Shown piece by piece: positions 46,649-55,524 of a stretch of DNA of 64,000 nucleotides. This stretch comes from Flavobacterium antarcticum DSM 19726 (GTDB lineage Bacteria > Bacteroidota > Bacteroidia > Flavobacteriales > Flavobacteriaceae). Position 1 is the stretch's first letter. Every line of letters begins with the position of its first letter. The translations under genes and the position numbers were made by a program. The stretch lies in the NCBI RefSeq assembly GCF_000419685.1, contig NZ_ATTM01000001.1:558001-622000 (forward strand), read 5' to 3'. The notes under the pieces were generated by a model that ran no database searches, was not told where the DNA came from, and saw only the letters and a list, made by a program, of their open reading frames with translations.

Positions 46649-47272
46649 TTATATTATATTTCGCAAGGCTCGGTTGTTGAGGAACATCTTAAAAATATTC
46701 AAAAAGCATGTAATTCAGTATCGGAATTACCTCAACTCGGATGGAAAGGTTGTTCTGAACAAGATTTGTTTGCTGCTGCAAAAGAAGCGCGAAAAATTAC
46801 GGAGTATTTGTAAACCCTATTGATTATTTACGGTGATTGTAAAATGGCAAAAGCGATTAAAGCGATGGTGTGTTTTTGAGTGCATCTGAAGTTAGCCCAA
46901 TTGACGTTAGAACCAATTTAAACAACTATTACTTCATTGGCAGAGCCACAAATAGGCTTTACGAATGCCAAAAATCAATTCAAAAAGGCGTGGATTATCT
47001 TTATCTTGGGCCTTTTAAGTGGAACATTTTAATGCAAAAAGGAAACCTGTTGTTGGATTTGAGGTTTATAAGACCTACTAGAAGAATTAAACACGGAAAA
47101 AACGATTTTTGCAATTGGAGAAATTACTTTAGAAGATGTATCAAAGTTAATGCGAACTGGAATTTACGGTATTGTAGCTTCAACGGCAATAATTGCTGAA
47201 TTTAATTGCATACGCAAATTTCACCTGCTTTTGAAAGGAGCTAATTTCATGGAAGAAGTTTTGGAAAAATAA
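46649..47272 (+). pseudogene. thiE: Decayed thiamine-phosphate synthase (thiE)
   Basis: Pieces of ThiE appear in order but in different frames. YYISQGSVVEEHLKNIQKAC and EARKITEYL (stop at 46811) come first, then LIIYGDCKMAKAIKA. After a shift comes DGVFLSASEVSPIDVR, and then GRATNRLYECQKSIQKGVDY with YLGPFK (normally GGTANTxED and DYIGLGPFR). After further shifts comes TIFAIGEITLEDVSKLMRTG with IYGIVAS and a stop at 47270. At least three frame changes plus stops mean it is not functional. An open frame at 46870-47199 covers only part of it and is not a separate gene. Confidence 0.82.
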
Positions 47273-47437
47273 GCCGAAGGGATAGGGCTAAACTTAGTGT
47301 TTTAGAGCGCTGGCAAAATCTAAAAAAAAGTTTTTGTAGGATCATTTTACTAAAAAGTAAACACAACCATTAGTTGATTTATTTCAATGCGAATGAAACT
47401 CAAACGGATAAAATCCCGTACATTACTTAAAAAACCT

Positions 47438-48259
47438 ATGCGATATCTTCTCCTACTTTTACTACTGATTGTCGTTTCAAGTTGCAGTACTAGAAAAATA
47501 AAAAACATAACGTACCAAGTTTCAGCACAAAACAAACCCTTAAAACTCAATGTATTTGTTCCGCGAAATGCAAAAGCTAAGAATATGCCGGTCTTGCTAT
47601 TTGTTCACGGTGGAAATTGGAATTCAGGTACTAAAAAACTGTATGGATTTTTCGGTCGAAATTTTGCAAAAAAGGACGTGGTTACGGTAATTTCGAGTTA
47701 TACCTTAAGTCCGGATGCGAATTACGACCAAATGACTCAGGAAATTGCAGATGCAATAAAGTGGGTAAAGGGCAATAGTGCAAATTATGGCGGCAATCCA
47801 AATAAAATTTTTGTTACGGGTCACTCAGCAGGTGGTCATTTAGTTGCACTTGCAACGATGAATCCAAAGTATGGTGTTCAAAAGGGAACGGTTTCCGGGA
47901 TTATATTGAATGATGCTGCAGGTTTAGATATGAACTATTATTTGGAACAAAATCCACCCACAAACGAAAATGATTACTTAAATACTTGGACGAATGATCC
48001 GAAAGAATGGAAAAATGCCTCTCCGATTTATTATCTAGACGATCAAACACCGCCCTTTTTAATTTATGTGGGAACAAAAACGTACCCTTCCATTAAAGTA
48101 GGAAATGAACATTTTTTGAATGAATTGAATCACTATCAAAAAGAGGTTAAACCCGTTTTCTTAAACAAGAAACACATTCCGATGATCTTGCAGTATTTTT
48201 GGCCATGGAACGATCGGATAGAAGAAACGGTTGACTTTATGAAAAAAGCAGGCGAGTAA
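47438..48259 (+). CDS. Alpha/beta hydrolase lipoprotein (esterase-like)
   Basis: An alpha/beta-hydrolase-fold protein. From ATG 47438 it has a lipoprotein signal (MRYLLLLLLLIVVSSCSTRK). An upstream ATG at 47387 would add a basic 17-residue extension, which I consider less likely. The oxyanion motif is FVHGGNWNSG and the nucleophile elbow is VTGHSAGGHLVAL, as in BD-FAE/carboxylesterase-like enzymes. The catalytic His is probably KKHIPMI near the end. The substrate is unknown. It stands alone after the decayed thiE. Confidence 0.88.
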   Translation: MRYLLLLLLLIVVSSCSTRKIKNITYQVSAQNKPLKLNVFVPRNAKAKNMPVLLFVHGGNWNSGTKKLYGFFGRNFAKKDVVTVISSYTLSPDANYDQMTQEIADAIKWVKGNSANYGGNPNKIFVTGHSAGGHLVALATMNPKYGVQKGTVSGIILNDAAGLDMNYYLEQNPPTNENDYLNTWTNDPKEWKNASPIYYLDDQTPPFLIYVGTKTYPSIKVGNEHFLNELNHYQKEVKPVFLNKKHIPMILQYFWPWNDRIEETVDFMKKAGE

Positions 48260-48288
48260 TTTTTTGAAATTTGAGAATAGTAATTTTT

Positions 48289-48376
48289 ATATTTTGGAAC
48301 ACGTATTTTTAAAATCCAAATAAGTAAAAAAAAAAACACTTATCTGAATTTATATTAAAAAGAGTTGGTGTTCTGA
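48289..48376. repeat. Possible degenerate copy of the palindromic repeat
   Basis: ATATTTTGGAACAC at 48289-48302 is identical to the start of the repeat at 28779-28857, and GTGTT occurs about 70 bases later. The middle has diverged. It lies between convergent genes. Confidence 0.3.
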
Positions 48377-48388
48377 AATAGAACGGGC

Positions 48389-48826
48389 TTATTCTCTATT
48401 CAATCCTGTAAATTCTCTGTATTCCTTTCCAAGTGGCACTAAACATTTTACATCGTGCTCATTAATATACCATTCTAAGCAATAACCGTGTGGATCAACT
48501 TCGTGCTGCTTGAGAAGCAATTCAAAAGCTTGTTGAATACTGTCGGGGTGATTTTGATAATCGTTAATGTAAAATGTATTGTAAGGGCCGTTTTTAATCA
48601 CAAAAGTTTCCAGTCCAGGCATCGATTCACCTTCCATGATTTCTGCGGCTGCTTTATAAATAATAAGTCCGTTTTTATCAGGCCACGAAATACCAAAGTA
48701 ATTTCTTCGGTCATTCTTTGGCAATAAAGTTTGCAATTGTTCGTGTGCTTCGGCGATGCCATCAGGAAAGCTTGAAGCCGTTACGCAATAAGTTGCAAGG
48801 TCTTTTTGAAAGTTATAATTTTCCAT
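48389..48826 (-). CDS. GyrI-like / effector-binding domain protein
   Basis: A 145-residue soluble protein that looks like a stand-alone GyrI-like small-molecule-binding domain (YFGISWPDKNGLIIYKAAAE, FVIKNGPYNTFYINDY, HGYCLEWYI). No DNA-binding domain is attached. Ligand and role are unknown. It has its own -7 box and appears monocistronic. Confidence 0.65.
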   Translation of the reverse strand: MENYNFQKDLATYCVTASSFPDGIAEAHEQLQTLLPKNDRRNYFGISWPDKNGLIIYKAAAEIMEGESMPGLETFVIKNGPYNTFYINDYQNHPDSIQQAFELLLKQHEVDPHGYCLEWYINEHDVKCLVPLGKEYREFTGLNRE

Positions 48827-48843
48827 AAATTTTATTTGAAATC

Positions 48844-48851
48844 CAAATATA
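48844..48851 (-). promoter_or_regulatory. Candidate -7 box of the GyrI-like gene
   Basis: Minus strand TATATTTG, 18 bases before the start codon; no clear -33 TTG. Confidence 0.45.
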
Positions 48852-48898
48852 GGCGAAATTCGAAAATAATTTTTCTAATGAAATCCTAAAATAATCTT

Positions 48899-50671
48899 CT
48901 AGTTGGTGTAAATTTTAGCATATAGATCTTTGTAGAGTTCCATCATGCTCTTGCGTTTCAGTTTCATTGTGGGCGTCAATTGACCGCCATCAACTGTCCA
49001 TAAATCGGAGGTAAGTTCAAAACGCTTGATTTGTTCCCAATGTCCAAATTTCTTATTGATTTCATCAACTTCTTCTTGAAAGCGTTTTTTTATCGTTTCA
49101 TTTGCAACCAAATCCTCGTTCGAATTGATTTTTAGACCTTTTTTCTTAGCCCATTTTTTCACAAAGTCAAAATCAGGTTGGATAAAAGCACCTGGCATTT
49201 TCTCACCATCGCCGACAACCATAATTTCACCAATAAAACGAGACTGTTTCATTGCATTTTCAATAAGTTGCGGTGCAATGTATTTTCCGCCTGAAGTTTT
49301 AAACATTTCTTTCTTTCGATCGGTAATTTTCAAGAAACCTTCCGAATCAATTTCACCAATATCTCCTGTATGAAAATAACCGTCTTTAATCGCTTCTTTT
49401 GTTTTTTCTTCGTCTTTAAAGTAACCCATCATCACGTTTGGACCCTTGCAAAGAATTTCGCCATCTTCTGCAATTTTAACTTCCACATTGTCGATTACTT
49501 TTCCAACAGTGCCTACTTTAAAACCATGATTCCTCATGTCGTTGACTGCAATCACAGGCGAAGTCTCCGTTAATCCATATCCTTCCATTACTGGGATTTC
49601 AGCTGCCGCAAAAATCCTGCTCAATCGGGGTTGCAATGCGGCACTTCCTGAAACCATTAAACTTAAATTGCCTCCCAAACCTGCTTTCCACTTGCTGAAA
49701 ATTAATTTCCGTGCCAATTTTAATTGCGTTTCGTACCACCAGCCATTTTTGCCGTAAGGCTCAAATCGCAATCCCAAGTCTATCGCCCAGAAGAAGAGTG
49801 CTTTTTTTACTCCACTTAAATCAGCTCCTTTTGCATAAATTTTATCGTATACTTTCTCTAAAAGTCTAGGTACTGCTGTAATAACATGCGGTTTTGTTTC
49901 GTTGAGGTTGTCGCTTAATTTGTCAATGGATTCTGCAAAGTAGATACCAACACCGTAATATTGGTACAAATAAACCACCATGCGTTCAAAAATATGGCAA
50001 ATGGGTAGAAAACTCAATGCCTTTGTTTTTCCACCTTCAAATGGAATTCTCTTTTCGCTATTTAAAACATCCGAAACGATATTTTTGTGCGAAAGCATCA
50101 CTCCTTTAGGTCTTCCTGTAGTTCCTGAGGTATAAATAATGGTAGCCAAATCTTCCTCAGTAACCGCATCTTTTAATGCATCTACTTCGTTCTGATTGCT
50201 TTCATCTTTACCAAGATCAAGAAGTTCTTGCCAGTTTTTACAGCCTTCAATTGGGTTAAAAGAGTAGACTTCTTTTAAATTAGGAACGTTTTTCCGAATG
50301 GCATTTACCTTTTCTAAAACGCCTTGATCAGAAACAATACAATATTCTGCCTCAGAATGGGTTAAGATGTATTCGTAATCTTCCTCTGAAATTGTAGGAT
50401 AAACGGGTACATTTTGGGCGCCAATTTGTAAAATTCCAATATCAACAATATGCCATTCTGTTCTATTGTTCGTCGAAATAACGGCTATTTTTGTGTCCTT
50501 TTTCGCACCCATTCGCAGTAAACCGCGTGAAAAAGTATTGGCAGTTTTCACGTATTCATCGGAAGAAGTTTTCACCCAAGTCCCATTTTGTTTGGTAACT
50601 AAAGCATCCGGAATGTTGTACTTTTCTTGTTGATGATACGGGAAATCAAATAATCGGGTGATGGTCGCCAT
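48899..50671 (-). CDS. Long-chain fatty acid-CoA ligase (AMP-forming)
   Basis: An ANL-family acyl-CoA synthetase of about 590 residues (MATITRLFDFPYHQQEKYN start; an ATG 9 bases upstream is possible). ATP-binding motif TIIYTSGTTGRPKGVMLSHKN, VMEGYGLTETSPVIAVN, the YFHTGDIGEIDSEGFLKITD core, and RKKEMFKTSGGKYIAPQ linker motifs are all present. It resembles the FadD15/FAA1-type long-chain synthetases. It activates fatty acids and would supply the beta-oxidation enzymes encoded at 27-32 kb. Confidence 0.93.
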   Translation of the reverse strand: MATITRLFDFPYHQQEKYNIPDALVTKQNGTWVKTSSDEYVKTANTFSRGLLRMGAKKDTKIAVISTNNRTEWHIVDIGILQIGAQNVPVYPTISEEDYEYILTHSEAEYCIVSDQGVLEKVNAIRKNVPNLKEVYSFNPIEGCKNWQELLDLGKDESNQNEVDALKDAVTEEDLATIIYTSGTTGRPKGVMLSHKNIVSDVLNSEKRIPFEGGKTKALSFLPICHIFERMVVYLYQYYGVGIYFAESIDKLSDNLNETKPHVITAVPRLLEKVYDKIYAKGADLSGVKKALFFWAIDLGLRFEPYGKNGWWYETQLKLARKLIFSKWKAGLGGNLSLMVSGSAALQPRLSRIFAAAEIPVMEGYGLTETSPVIAVNDMRNHGFKVGTVGKVIDNVEVKIAEDGEILCKGPNVMMGYFKDEEKTKEAIKDGYFHTGDIGEIDSEGFLKITDRKKEMFKTSGGKYIAPQLIENAMKQSRFIGEIMVVGDGEKMPGAFIQPDFDFVKKWAKKKGLKINSNEDLVANETIKKRFQEEVDEINKKFGHWEQIKRFELTSDLWTVDGGQLTPTMKLKRKSMMELYKDLYAKIYTN

Positions 50672-50766
50672 TTTGTTCAAATTGTATTTAGTGTATGCAA
50701 ATTAATTAAATAAACCTTCATTCACAATATTTCGGACTATTATTAAATTTATCCTTTCGAAATATG

Positions 50767-50774
50767 TAATTTTG
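50767..50774 (+). promoter_or_regulatory. Candidate -7 box of the LTA-synthase-like gene
   Basis: TAATTTTG, 32 bases before the ATG; -33 TTG not apparent. Confidence 0.4.
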
Positions 50775-50806
50775 CATCCAATATTAGTTGAAAACAAGTT
50801 TAAATT

Positions 50807-52732
50807 ATGCACTATATTTTCCGAGGAAACGAATATAAGGTTTTAGGATACAGGTTGTTATTGGCTTATTTCTTTTACTTCGTGACACGACTGCTTTTTT
50901 TTATTTACAATTCAAATTTGGTAAAAATTGACAGTATTTATGAGTTTTTCAGGTTGTATTATCATGGAATAGCATTTGACACGACTGCTATTTTATACTC
51001 AAACAGTCTCTTTATTATTTTGTCGGTCGTTCCGGCTGTAATTAACACCAAGAGAAGCTATCAGAACATTCTTTTTTATATCTATTTCTTATGTAATCTG
51101 AGCATTTGGAGCAGTAATTTTATCGACTTGATATACTTTCGTTTCATTTTCTCACGAACTACTTTTGCAGCAATGGATACGTTAGAGCACGAATCGAACA
51201 AAATGCTGTTGTTCAAAAGTTTTCTTGTCAATTATTGGCACGTCTTTTTACTTTTATTTATTTGCAGTGCACTTTGGATTTACTTGTATAAAAAAGTAAA
51301 AGTGCGGCCGGAAGCTCCACTTGTTAATGGTAAATATTTTGTGTATTCTACGATTGCTTTTTTAGGAATTGTAACATTAGCCATTGGTGGAATCAGAGGT
51401 GATTTTCGCAAAAGTACGCGTCCTATTAATTTACTAGATGCTAATCGTTATGTCACGAATATTTCGCAAGGTGATTTTGTGCTCAATACGCCGTTTGCCA
51501 TTATCCGGACTTTAAATGTAAACACGTTTAAAAAAGTAGACGGTGTCTCTGATCAAGATATTAAAAAATACGTCCAACCGATAAAAGAATACCATAATTT
51601 TCCCGCCACTAAACCCAACGTAGTTGTCTTGATTATGGAAAGTAACGGACGTGAATACTTTGGCAGTTTTAATAAAGACCTTGCTATTCCCGGTTATAAA
51701 AGTTACACTCCATTTGTAGATTCTCTTGCGCAACACAGTCTGATTTTTACAAATGCGTATGCCAATGGGTATAAATCAATTCACGGAATGTCGTCTATTT
51801 TAGCTGGAATTCCATCGTTTAAAGATGCGTATACTTCTTCTGCTTTTGTCAAGCAAAAAACACAATCATTGGTTTCCGTTTTAAACGAGCAGGGATACGA
51901 TACTAGTTTTTTTCACGGAGCGCCAAATGGCTCAATGGGTTTCCTGGGTTTTGGAAATATTCTTGGAATCCAGCATTATTACGGAAAAACAGAATACAAC
52001 AACGACACTGATTTTGATGGTGTTTGGGGAATTTGGGACGAGCCGTTTTTTCAATACATGAAAACCGTTTTAGATAAGAAACAACAGCCTTTCATGGCGA
52101 CTTTATTTTCAGTTTCGTCGCATGACCCGTATAAAGTTCCCGAAAAATACGCCGGTAAGTTTCCAAAAGGCGACGTAAATATTCACGAAAGTATTGGTTA
52201 CAGTGATTATGCTTTGCGCCAATTTTTTGCAGCCGCTAAAAAGGAGCCTTGGTTTAAGAACACCATTTTCGTCATGGTTGCAGATCATACAAATACTGTT
52301 TTTTACGATGAGTATTTAAAAGAATTTATGAGAAACACAGTTCCGATATTATTTTATACGGCAGATGAACGTTTTAAAGGTGTCAACGACGATTGGGCCC
52401 AACAAATTGATATTTATCCTACGATCTTAGACATGATTGGGTATCAAAAACCGTTCAGAAGTTGGGGTAGAAGTTTGATAGATCCAAATGGACAAGAGCC
52501 ATTCGTAGTAAAACATGCAGGAAATTTATACCAATATATGAGTGGTGACTACATTTGTACGTTTGACGGAAAAAAAGCAGTTGGTTTTTATGCAAAAGAC
52601 GACAAAGGAATGGAGCGGAACCTGATTGCAAATCGAACTCCGGAGATGGATCTTTTGGAGATTAAAGTCAAAGCATTCGTTCAGGATTATATGAACACAA
52701 TTATTGATAAAAAGCTGAGTCCAAAGAAGTAA
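50807..52732 (+). CDS. LTA synthase family membrane sulfatase-fold protein
   Basis: A 641-residue protein with about five N-terminal membrane helices (to about residue 200) and a periplasmic alkaline-phosphatase/sulfatase-fold domain. Metal-site pieces are VVVLIMESNGREYFG (Glu), NGYKSIHGMSSILAGIP (nucleophile region), VSSHDPYKVP and FVMVADHTN (Asp-His). In Gram-positives such enzymes polymerise glycerol phosphate. In Bacteroidota the product is unknown; transfer of phospho-groups to lipids or glycans is likely. Confidence 0.9.
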   Translation: MHYIFRGNEYKVLGYRLLLAYFFYFVTRLLFFIYNSNLVKIDSIYEFFRLYYHGIAFDTTAILYSNSLFIILSVVPAVINTKRSYQNILFYIYFLCNLSIWSSNFIDLIYFRFIFSRTTFAAMDTLEHESNKMLLFKSFLVNYWHVFLLLFICSALWIYLYKKVKVRPEAPLVNGKYFVYSTIAFLGIVTLAIGGIRGDFRKSTRPINLLDANRYVTNISQGDFVLNTPFAIIRTLNVNTFKKVDGVSDQDIKKYVQPIKEYHNFPATKPNVVVLIMESNGREYFGSFNKDLAIPGYKSYTPFVDSLAQHSLIFTNAYANGYKSIHGMSSILAGIPSFKDAYTSSAFVKQKTQSLVSVLNEQGYDTSFFHGAPNGSMGFLGFGNILGIQHYYGKTEYNNDTDFDGVWGIWDEPFFQYMKTVLDKKQQPFMATLFSVSSHDPYKVPEKYAGKFPKGDVNIHESIGYSDYALRQFFAAAKKEPWFKNTIFVMVADHTNTVFYDEYLKEFMRNTVPILFYTADERFKGVNDDWAQQIDIYPTILDMIGYQKPFRSWGRSLIDPNGQEPFVVKHAGNLYQYMSGDYICTFDGKKAVGFYAKDDKGMERNLIANRTPEMDLLEIKVKAFVQDYMNTIIDKKLSPKK

Positions 52733-52751
52733 ATTTCTACCGTATTAATAG

Positions 52752-52781
52752 AAAAATCCCGTCGTCAAACGGGATTTTTTG
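52752..52781. terminator. Terminator after the LTA-synthase-like gene
   Basis: Stem AAAAATCCCGT (52752-52762) with its complement at 52769-52779 and T-run; an A-run on the other side makes it potentially bidirectional. Confidence 0.85.
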
Positions 52782-52885
52782 TATTTTTTGATGTAGGAGA
52801 GTAGAGAAAAAGAATATAGAAAAAAGAAAAAAGAATATAGAAAATAAACTTTTACCACAATACATTTTACGGTACTACTTTTCAG

Positions 52886-52906
52886 CCTACAACCTACAAC
52901 CTACAA
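52886..52906. repeat. Three tandem CCTACAA heptamers
   Basis: Three exact copies of the 7-mer just past the tpiA stop. A related CCTACAATCTA lies past the phnA stop near 54460-54475. Just upstream (52800-52850) is a purine-rich stretch with two copies of an AGAATATAGAAAA-like word. Confidence 0.6.
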
Positions 52907-52910
52907 TCTG

Positions 52911-53666
52911 CTACATTGCAGCTTTTACAATTGCTACGAAATCATCCGCTTTAAGTGCGGCTCCACCGATTAAGCCACCGTCTACGTCTGCTTTAGAAAA
53001 AATTTCTTTCGCATTGTCGGGTTTTACACTTCCACCATATAGAATAGCAACATGCTGGGAAACCGTAGGGCCAAATTTATCGTCCACCGTTTTGCGAATG
53101 AACGCGTGCATTTCTTGTGCTTGTTCTGGAGAAGCAGTTTCGCCTGTTCCAATCGCCCAAACGGGTTCGTAAGCCAAAATAATGTTGGCCCAATCACTCG
53201 CTTTCAAATGAAATAAACTGTCTTTCAACTGTTTTTCAACAAGTTCAAAATGCGTATTTGACTGACGGTCTTTCAATTCTTCGCCAAAACAAAAAAGCAC
53301 AACAAGGTCGTTTTTTAATGCGGTGTCTACTTTGTTTTTAAGCAATTCAGGTGTTTCATTAAAATAAGCACGACGTTCAGAATGACCGATGATGACGCTG
53401 GTCACGCCAATTCCGGTCAGCATTCCTGCTGAAATTTCACCTGTAAAAGCACCACTTTCCGCTTGGTGCATGTTTTGAGCAGCTACGTTTATATTTGTAT
53501 ATTCCAAATGTTGCACTGCAGAAGCCAAATTGACAAACGTAGGTGCTACAATAATATGAACCGCTGCATCCGCTGGTAATTTTTCGATCAACTCGTGTAA
53601 TAAATCCTCCGTTTCTTCGGCATTTTTATGCATTTTCCAATTGCCTGCCACAATTTTATCTCTCAT
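52911..53666 (-). CDS. tpiA: Triosephosphate isomerase
   Basis: A TIM-barrel glycolytic enzyme, 251 residues. VAGNWKMHKN carries the Asn/Lys pair, SVIIGHSERRAYF the electrophilic His, LAYEPVWAIGTGETASPEQAQ the catalytic Glu and loop 6, and ILYGGSVKPDNA and DGGLIGGAALKADDF bind phosphate. Interconverts DHAP and glyceraldehyde 3-phosphate. Follows the TlpA-like gene by 18 bases. Confidence 0.97.
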   Translation of the reverse strand: MRDKIVAGNWKMHKNAEETEDLLHELIEKLPADAAVHIIVAPTFVNLASAVQHLEYTNINVAAQNMHQAESGAFTGEISAGMLTGIGVTSVIIGHSERRAYFNETPELLKNKVDTALKNDLVVLFCFGEELKDRQSNTHFELVEKQLKDSLFHLKASDWANIILAYEPVWAIGTGETASPEQAQEMHAFIRKTVDDKFGPTVSQHVAILYGGSVKPDNAKEIFSKADVDGGLIGGAALKADDFVAIVKAAM

Positions 53667-53684
53667 GATCTTCTTGCTTTTTAA

Positions 53685-54191
53685 CTATTTAGTTGTTTGT
53701 AAATTTTTTATTGTTTGTGTCATTTTAGTGTCATCTGCCTGAATTGCTTTGTATAATGCAATTTTTCCTTCTTGGTCTACAACCATGTAACGGGGAATCC
53801 AATCCAAGGCAATTGACTTTCCAAAGACACCACTCATACCCTCTTTAATCCAAAAATGTTGGCCTTTCAGTTCATGTTTTTTAATTCCATTTAGCCAACT
53901 TTCCGCGTTTTTGTCCATGGAAAGAAAAAGGTACACTACGTCAGGATTTTGCTCTTGTAGTTCCTTTAATTTCGGCATTCCTTTGATGCAGTCCGAACAC
54001 CACGACGCCCAAACATCGATGACAATAATTTTTCCTTTATTCGAATTTATTACTTCTTGAAAAGTAGTTTCAGACAGGTCGGTAGCAGTCATTTCACTGC
54101 TTAACGATTTAGGAGCAAAAGTGGTTTTTTGAGCTTCTGTACACGATATAAATCCCAAGGCAAGTACCAAACAAATTATTATTTTTTTCAT
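53685..54191 (-). CDS. TlpA-like thiol-disulfide lipoprotein
   Basis: A 168-residue thioredoxin-fold protein with a lipoprotein signal (LGFISCTEAQK). The active site is VWASWCSDCIKGMPKL, CxxC with Ser-Asp between the cysteines, and the cis-Pro lies in LDWIPRYMVVD. It is probably a periplasmic reductase or oxidoreductase anchored to a membrane. Probably co-transcribed with tpiA. Confidence 0.88.
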   Translation of the reverse strand: MKKIIICLVLALGFISCTEAQKTTFAPKSLSSEMTATDLSETTFQEVINSNKGKIIVIDVWASWCSDCIKGMPKLKELQEQNPDVVYLFLSMDKNAESWLNGIKKHELKGQHFWIKEGMSGVFGKSIALDWIPRYMVVDQEGKIALYKAIQADDTKMTQTIKNLQTTK

Positions 54192-54213
54192 CTATTGTAA
54201 GTTTTACTATTTA

Positions 54214-54221
54214 CAAATATA
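54214..54221 (-). promoter_or_regulatory. Candidate -7 box of the tlpA-like/tpiA unit
   Basis: Minus strand TATATTTG, 23 bases before the start codon; TTG elements exist at spacers of 12 and 24, neither ideal. Confidence 0.45.
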
Positions 54222-54360
54222 GCAATTTGATGCCAACTTAATAGCCAAAAACCAATGAAAACGATTGTTAAACGTTCATTTGATTTCAATAAAAAGTGTT
54301 TAATCACGTGTGAATTTTATTGCAAAACCATCAAATTTCAATTCTATTTCAAAAAGAAAA

Positions 54361-54395
54361 AGACAAAACCTACTAAATTTTAGTAGATTTTGTCT
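54361..54395. terminator. Terminator after the PhnA-domain gene
   Basis: A 35-base near-perfect palindrome (AGACAAAACCTACTAAA and its partner) with A/T runs, in the 280-base gap between phnA and the TlpA-like gene. Confidence 0.75.
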
Positions 54396-54471
54396 TTACT
54401 ATATAGTTCAATTTAGGTTGTAGCATTTTCGCACTACTTCATTTCCGAGCTCAAAACCTACAATCTAGCGC

Positions 54472-55038
54472 TTACAACTTCTTAACATAAGCCGTAATAA
54501 TCACTATTTGTTGGCCGTCGACTCTTCCTTCAATATACGTTTCATTTTCGTGGTCTAAACGTATATTTCGAACAGCAGTTCCTTGTTTTGCAACCATACT
54601 CGAACCTTTTACTTTCAAATCTTTAATCAAAACGACCGAATCTCCAGTATTTAAGATTACACCATTACTATCTCTGTGAATCAATTTATTTTCATCTTCT
54701 TCACCTTCTCCTGTTGCTTTTGCCCATTCTAAAGTGTCTTCATCCATGTACATTTGTTCCACTAATTCGTGGTTTTTCAAACGGTTTAGCATACGCCAAG
54801 AAACCACTTGAACAGGGACGTGTTCGCTCCACATGCTGTCATTCAAAACGCGCCAATGGTTGGCATCCATCTTATCTGGATTTTCAATTTGGTCAATACA
54901 CGTTGCGCAAGCGTAAATACTTTCGTCCATACCCTCTTTTCTTGATGGAAGAACATCGTATTGTTTCAAGTTTTCATCTGAACCACACAATTCGCAAATT
55001 CCGTTGCTGCGTTTGATTAATTCTCTTTCTAAATTCAT
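54472..55038 (-). CDS. PhnA domain protein
   Basis: A 188-residue protein with an N-terminal zinc-ribbon-like part (NGICELCGSDENL and YACATCIDQ) and the C-terminal PhnA domain (DSNGVILNTGDSVVLIKDLKVKG). The name comes from phosphonate loci, but the domain's function is unsettled and no phosphonate genes are here. It lies 21 bases after coaD on the same strand. Confidence 0.88.
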   Translation of the reverse strand: MNLERELIKRSNGICELCGSDENLKQYDVLPSRKEGMDESIYACATCIDQIENPDKMDANHWRVLNDSMWSEHVPVQVVSWRMLNRLKNHELVEQMYMDEDTLEWAKATGEGEEDENKLIHRDSNGVILNTGDSVVLIKDLKVKGSSMVAKQGTAVRNIRLDHENETYIEGRVDGQQIVIITAYVKKL

Positions 55039-55059
55039 TTTTATTGGGTGATATTAAGT

Positions 55060-55524
55060 TTATATATTTTTAACGCGAACAGCTGGAGGAACTAAAAGTT
55101 CATATTCGCCGCCGTTTCGCAACACATCTCTGACGATGCTCGAGCTGATGTACGATGTATTTGCAGCCGTAAGCAAAAATACGGTTTCAATTTTTGATAA
55201 TTTTCGATTCGTATGTGCGATGGCTTTTTCAAATTCAAAATCGGCCGGATTTCTCAAGCCTCTTAATATGAATTTTGCTTTCATCTTTTTACACAAATCA
55301 ATGGTCAAACCTTCGTAAACTACCACCGAAATGGATGGTTCATCTGCAAATGATTCTTCAATAAAACGTTTTCGGTCTTCTAATGAAAACATATATTTTT
55401 TATCGGCATTCACACCAATGGCAACAATAATCTTGTCAAAAAGAGGAATTCCTCGTTTGATAATGTCAAAATGACCTAAGGTTAAGGGGTCAAATGAGCC
55501 CGGAAATACTGCTATTTTTTCCAT
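55060..55524 (-). CDS. coaD: Phosphopantetheine adenylyltransferase
   Basis: The penultimate CoA-synthesis enzyme, 154 residues: FPGSFDPLTLGHFDIIKRG (nucleotidyltransferase HxGH-type motif, here TLGH), RGLRNPADFEFEKAIAHTNR, and the end motif SYISSSIVRDVLRNGG. Its start overlaps the ddl stop by 13 bases. Confidence 0.96.
   Translation of the reverse strand: MEKIAVFPGSFDPLTLGHFDIIKRGIPLFDKIIVAIGVNADKKYMFSLEDRKRFIEESFADEPSISVVVYEGLTIDLCKKMKAKFILRGLRNPADFEFEKAIAHTNRKLSKIETVFLLTAANTSYISSSIVRDVLRNGGEYELLVPPAVRVKNI

Noticed and set aside
46870..47199. 109-residue plus-strand ORF
   Set aside because: It contains the ThiE-like GVDYLYLGPFK segment but leaves the ThiE frame on the right side; it is an accidental open frame within the decayed thiE.
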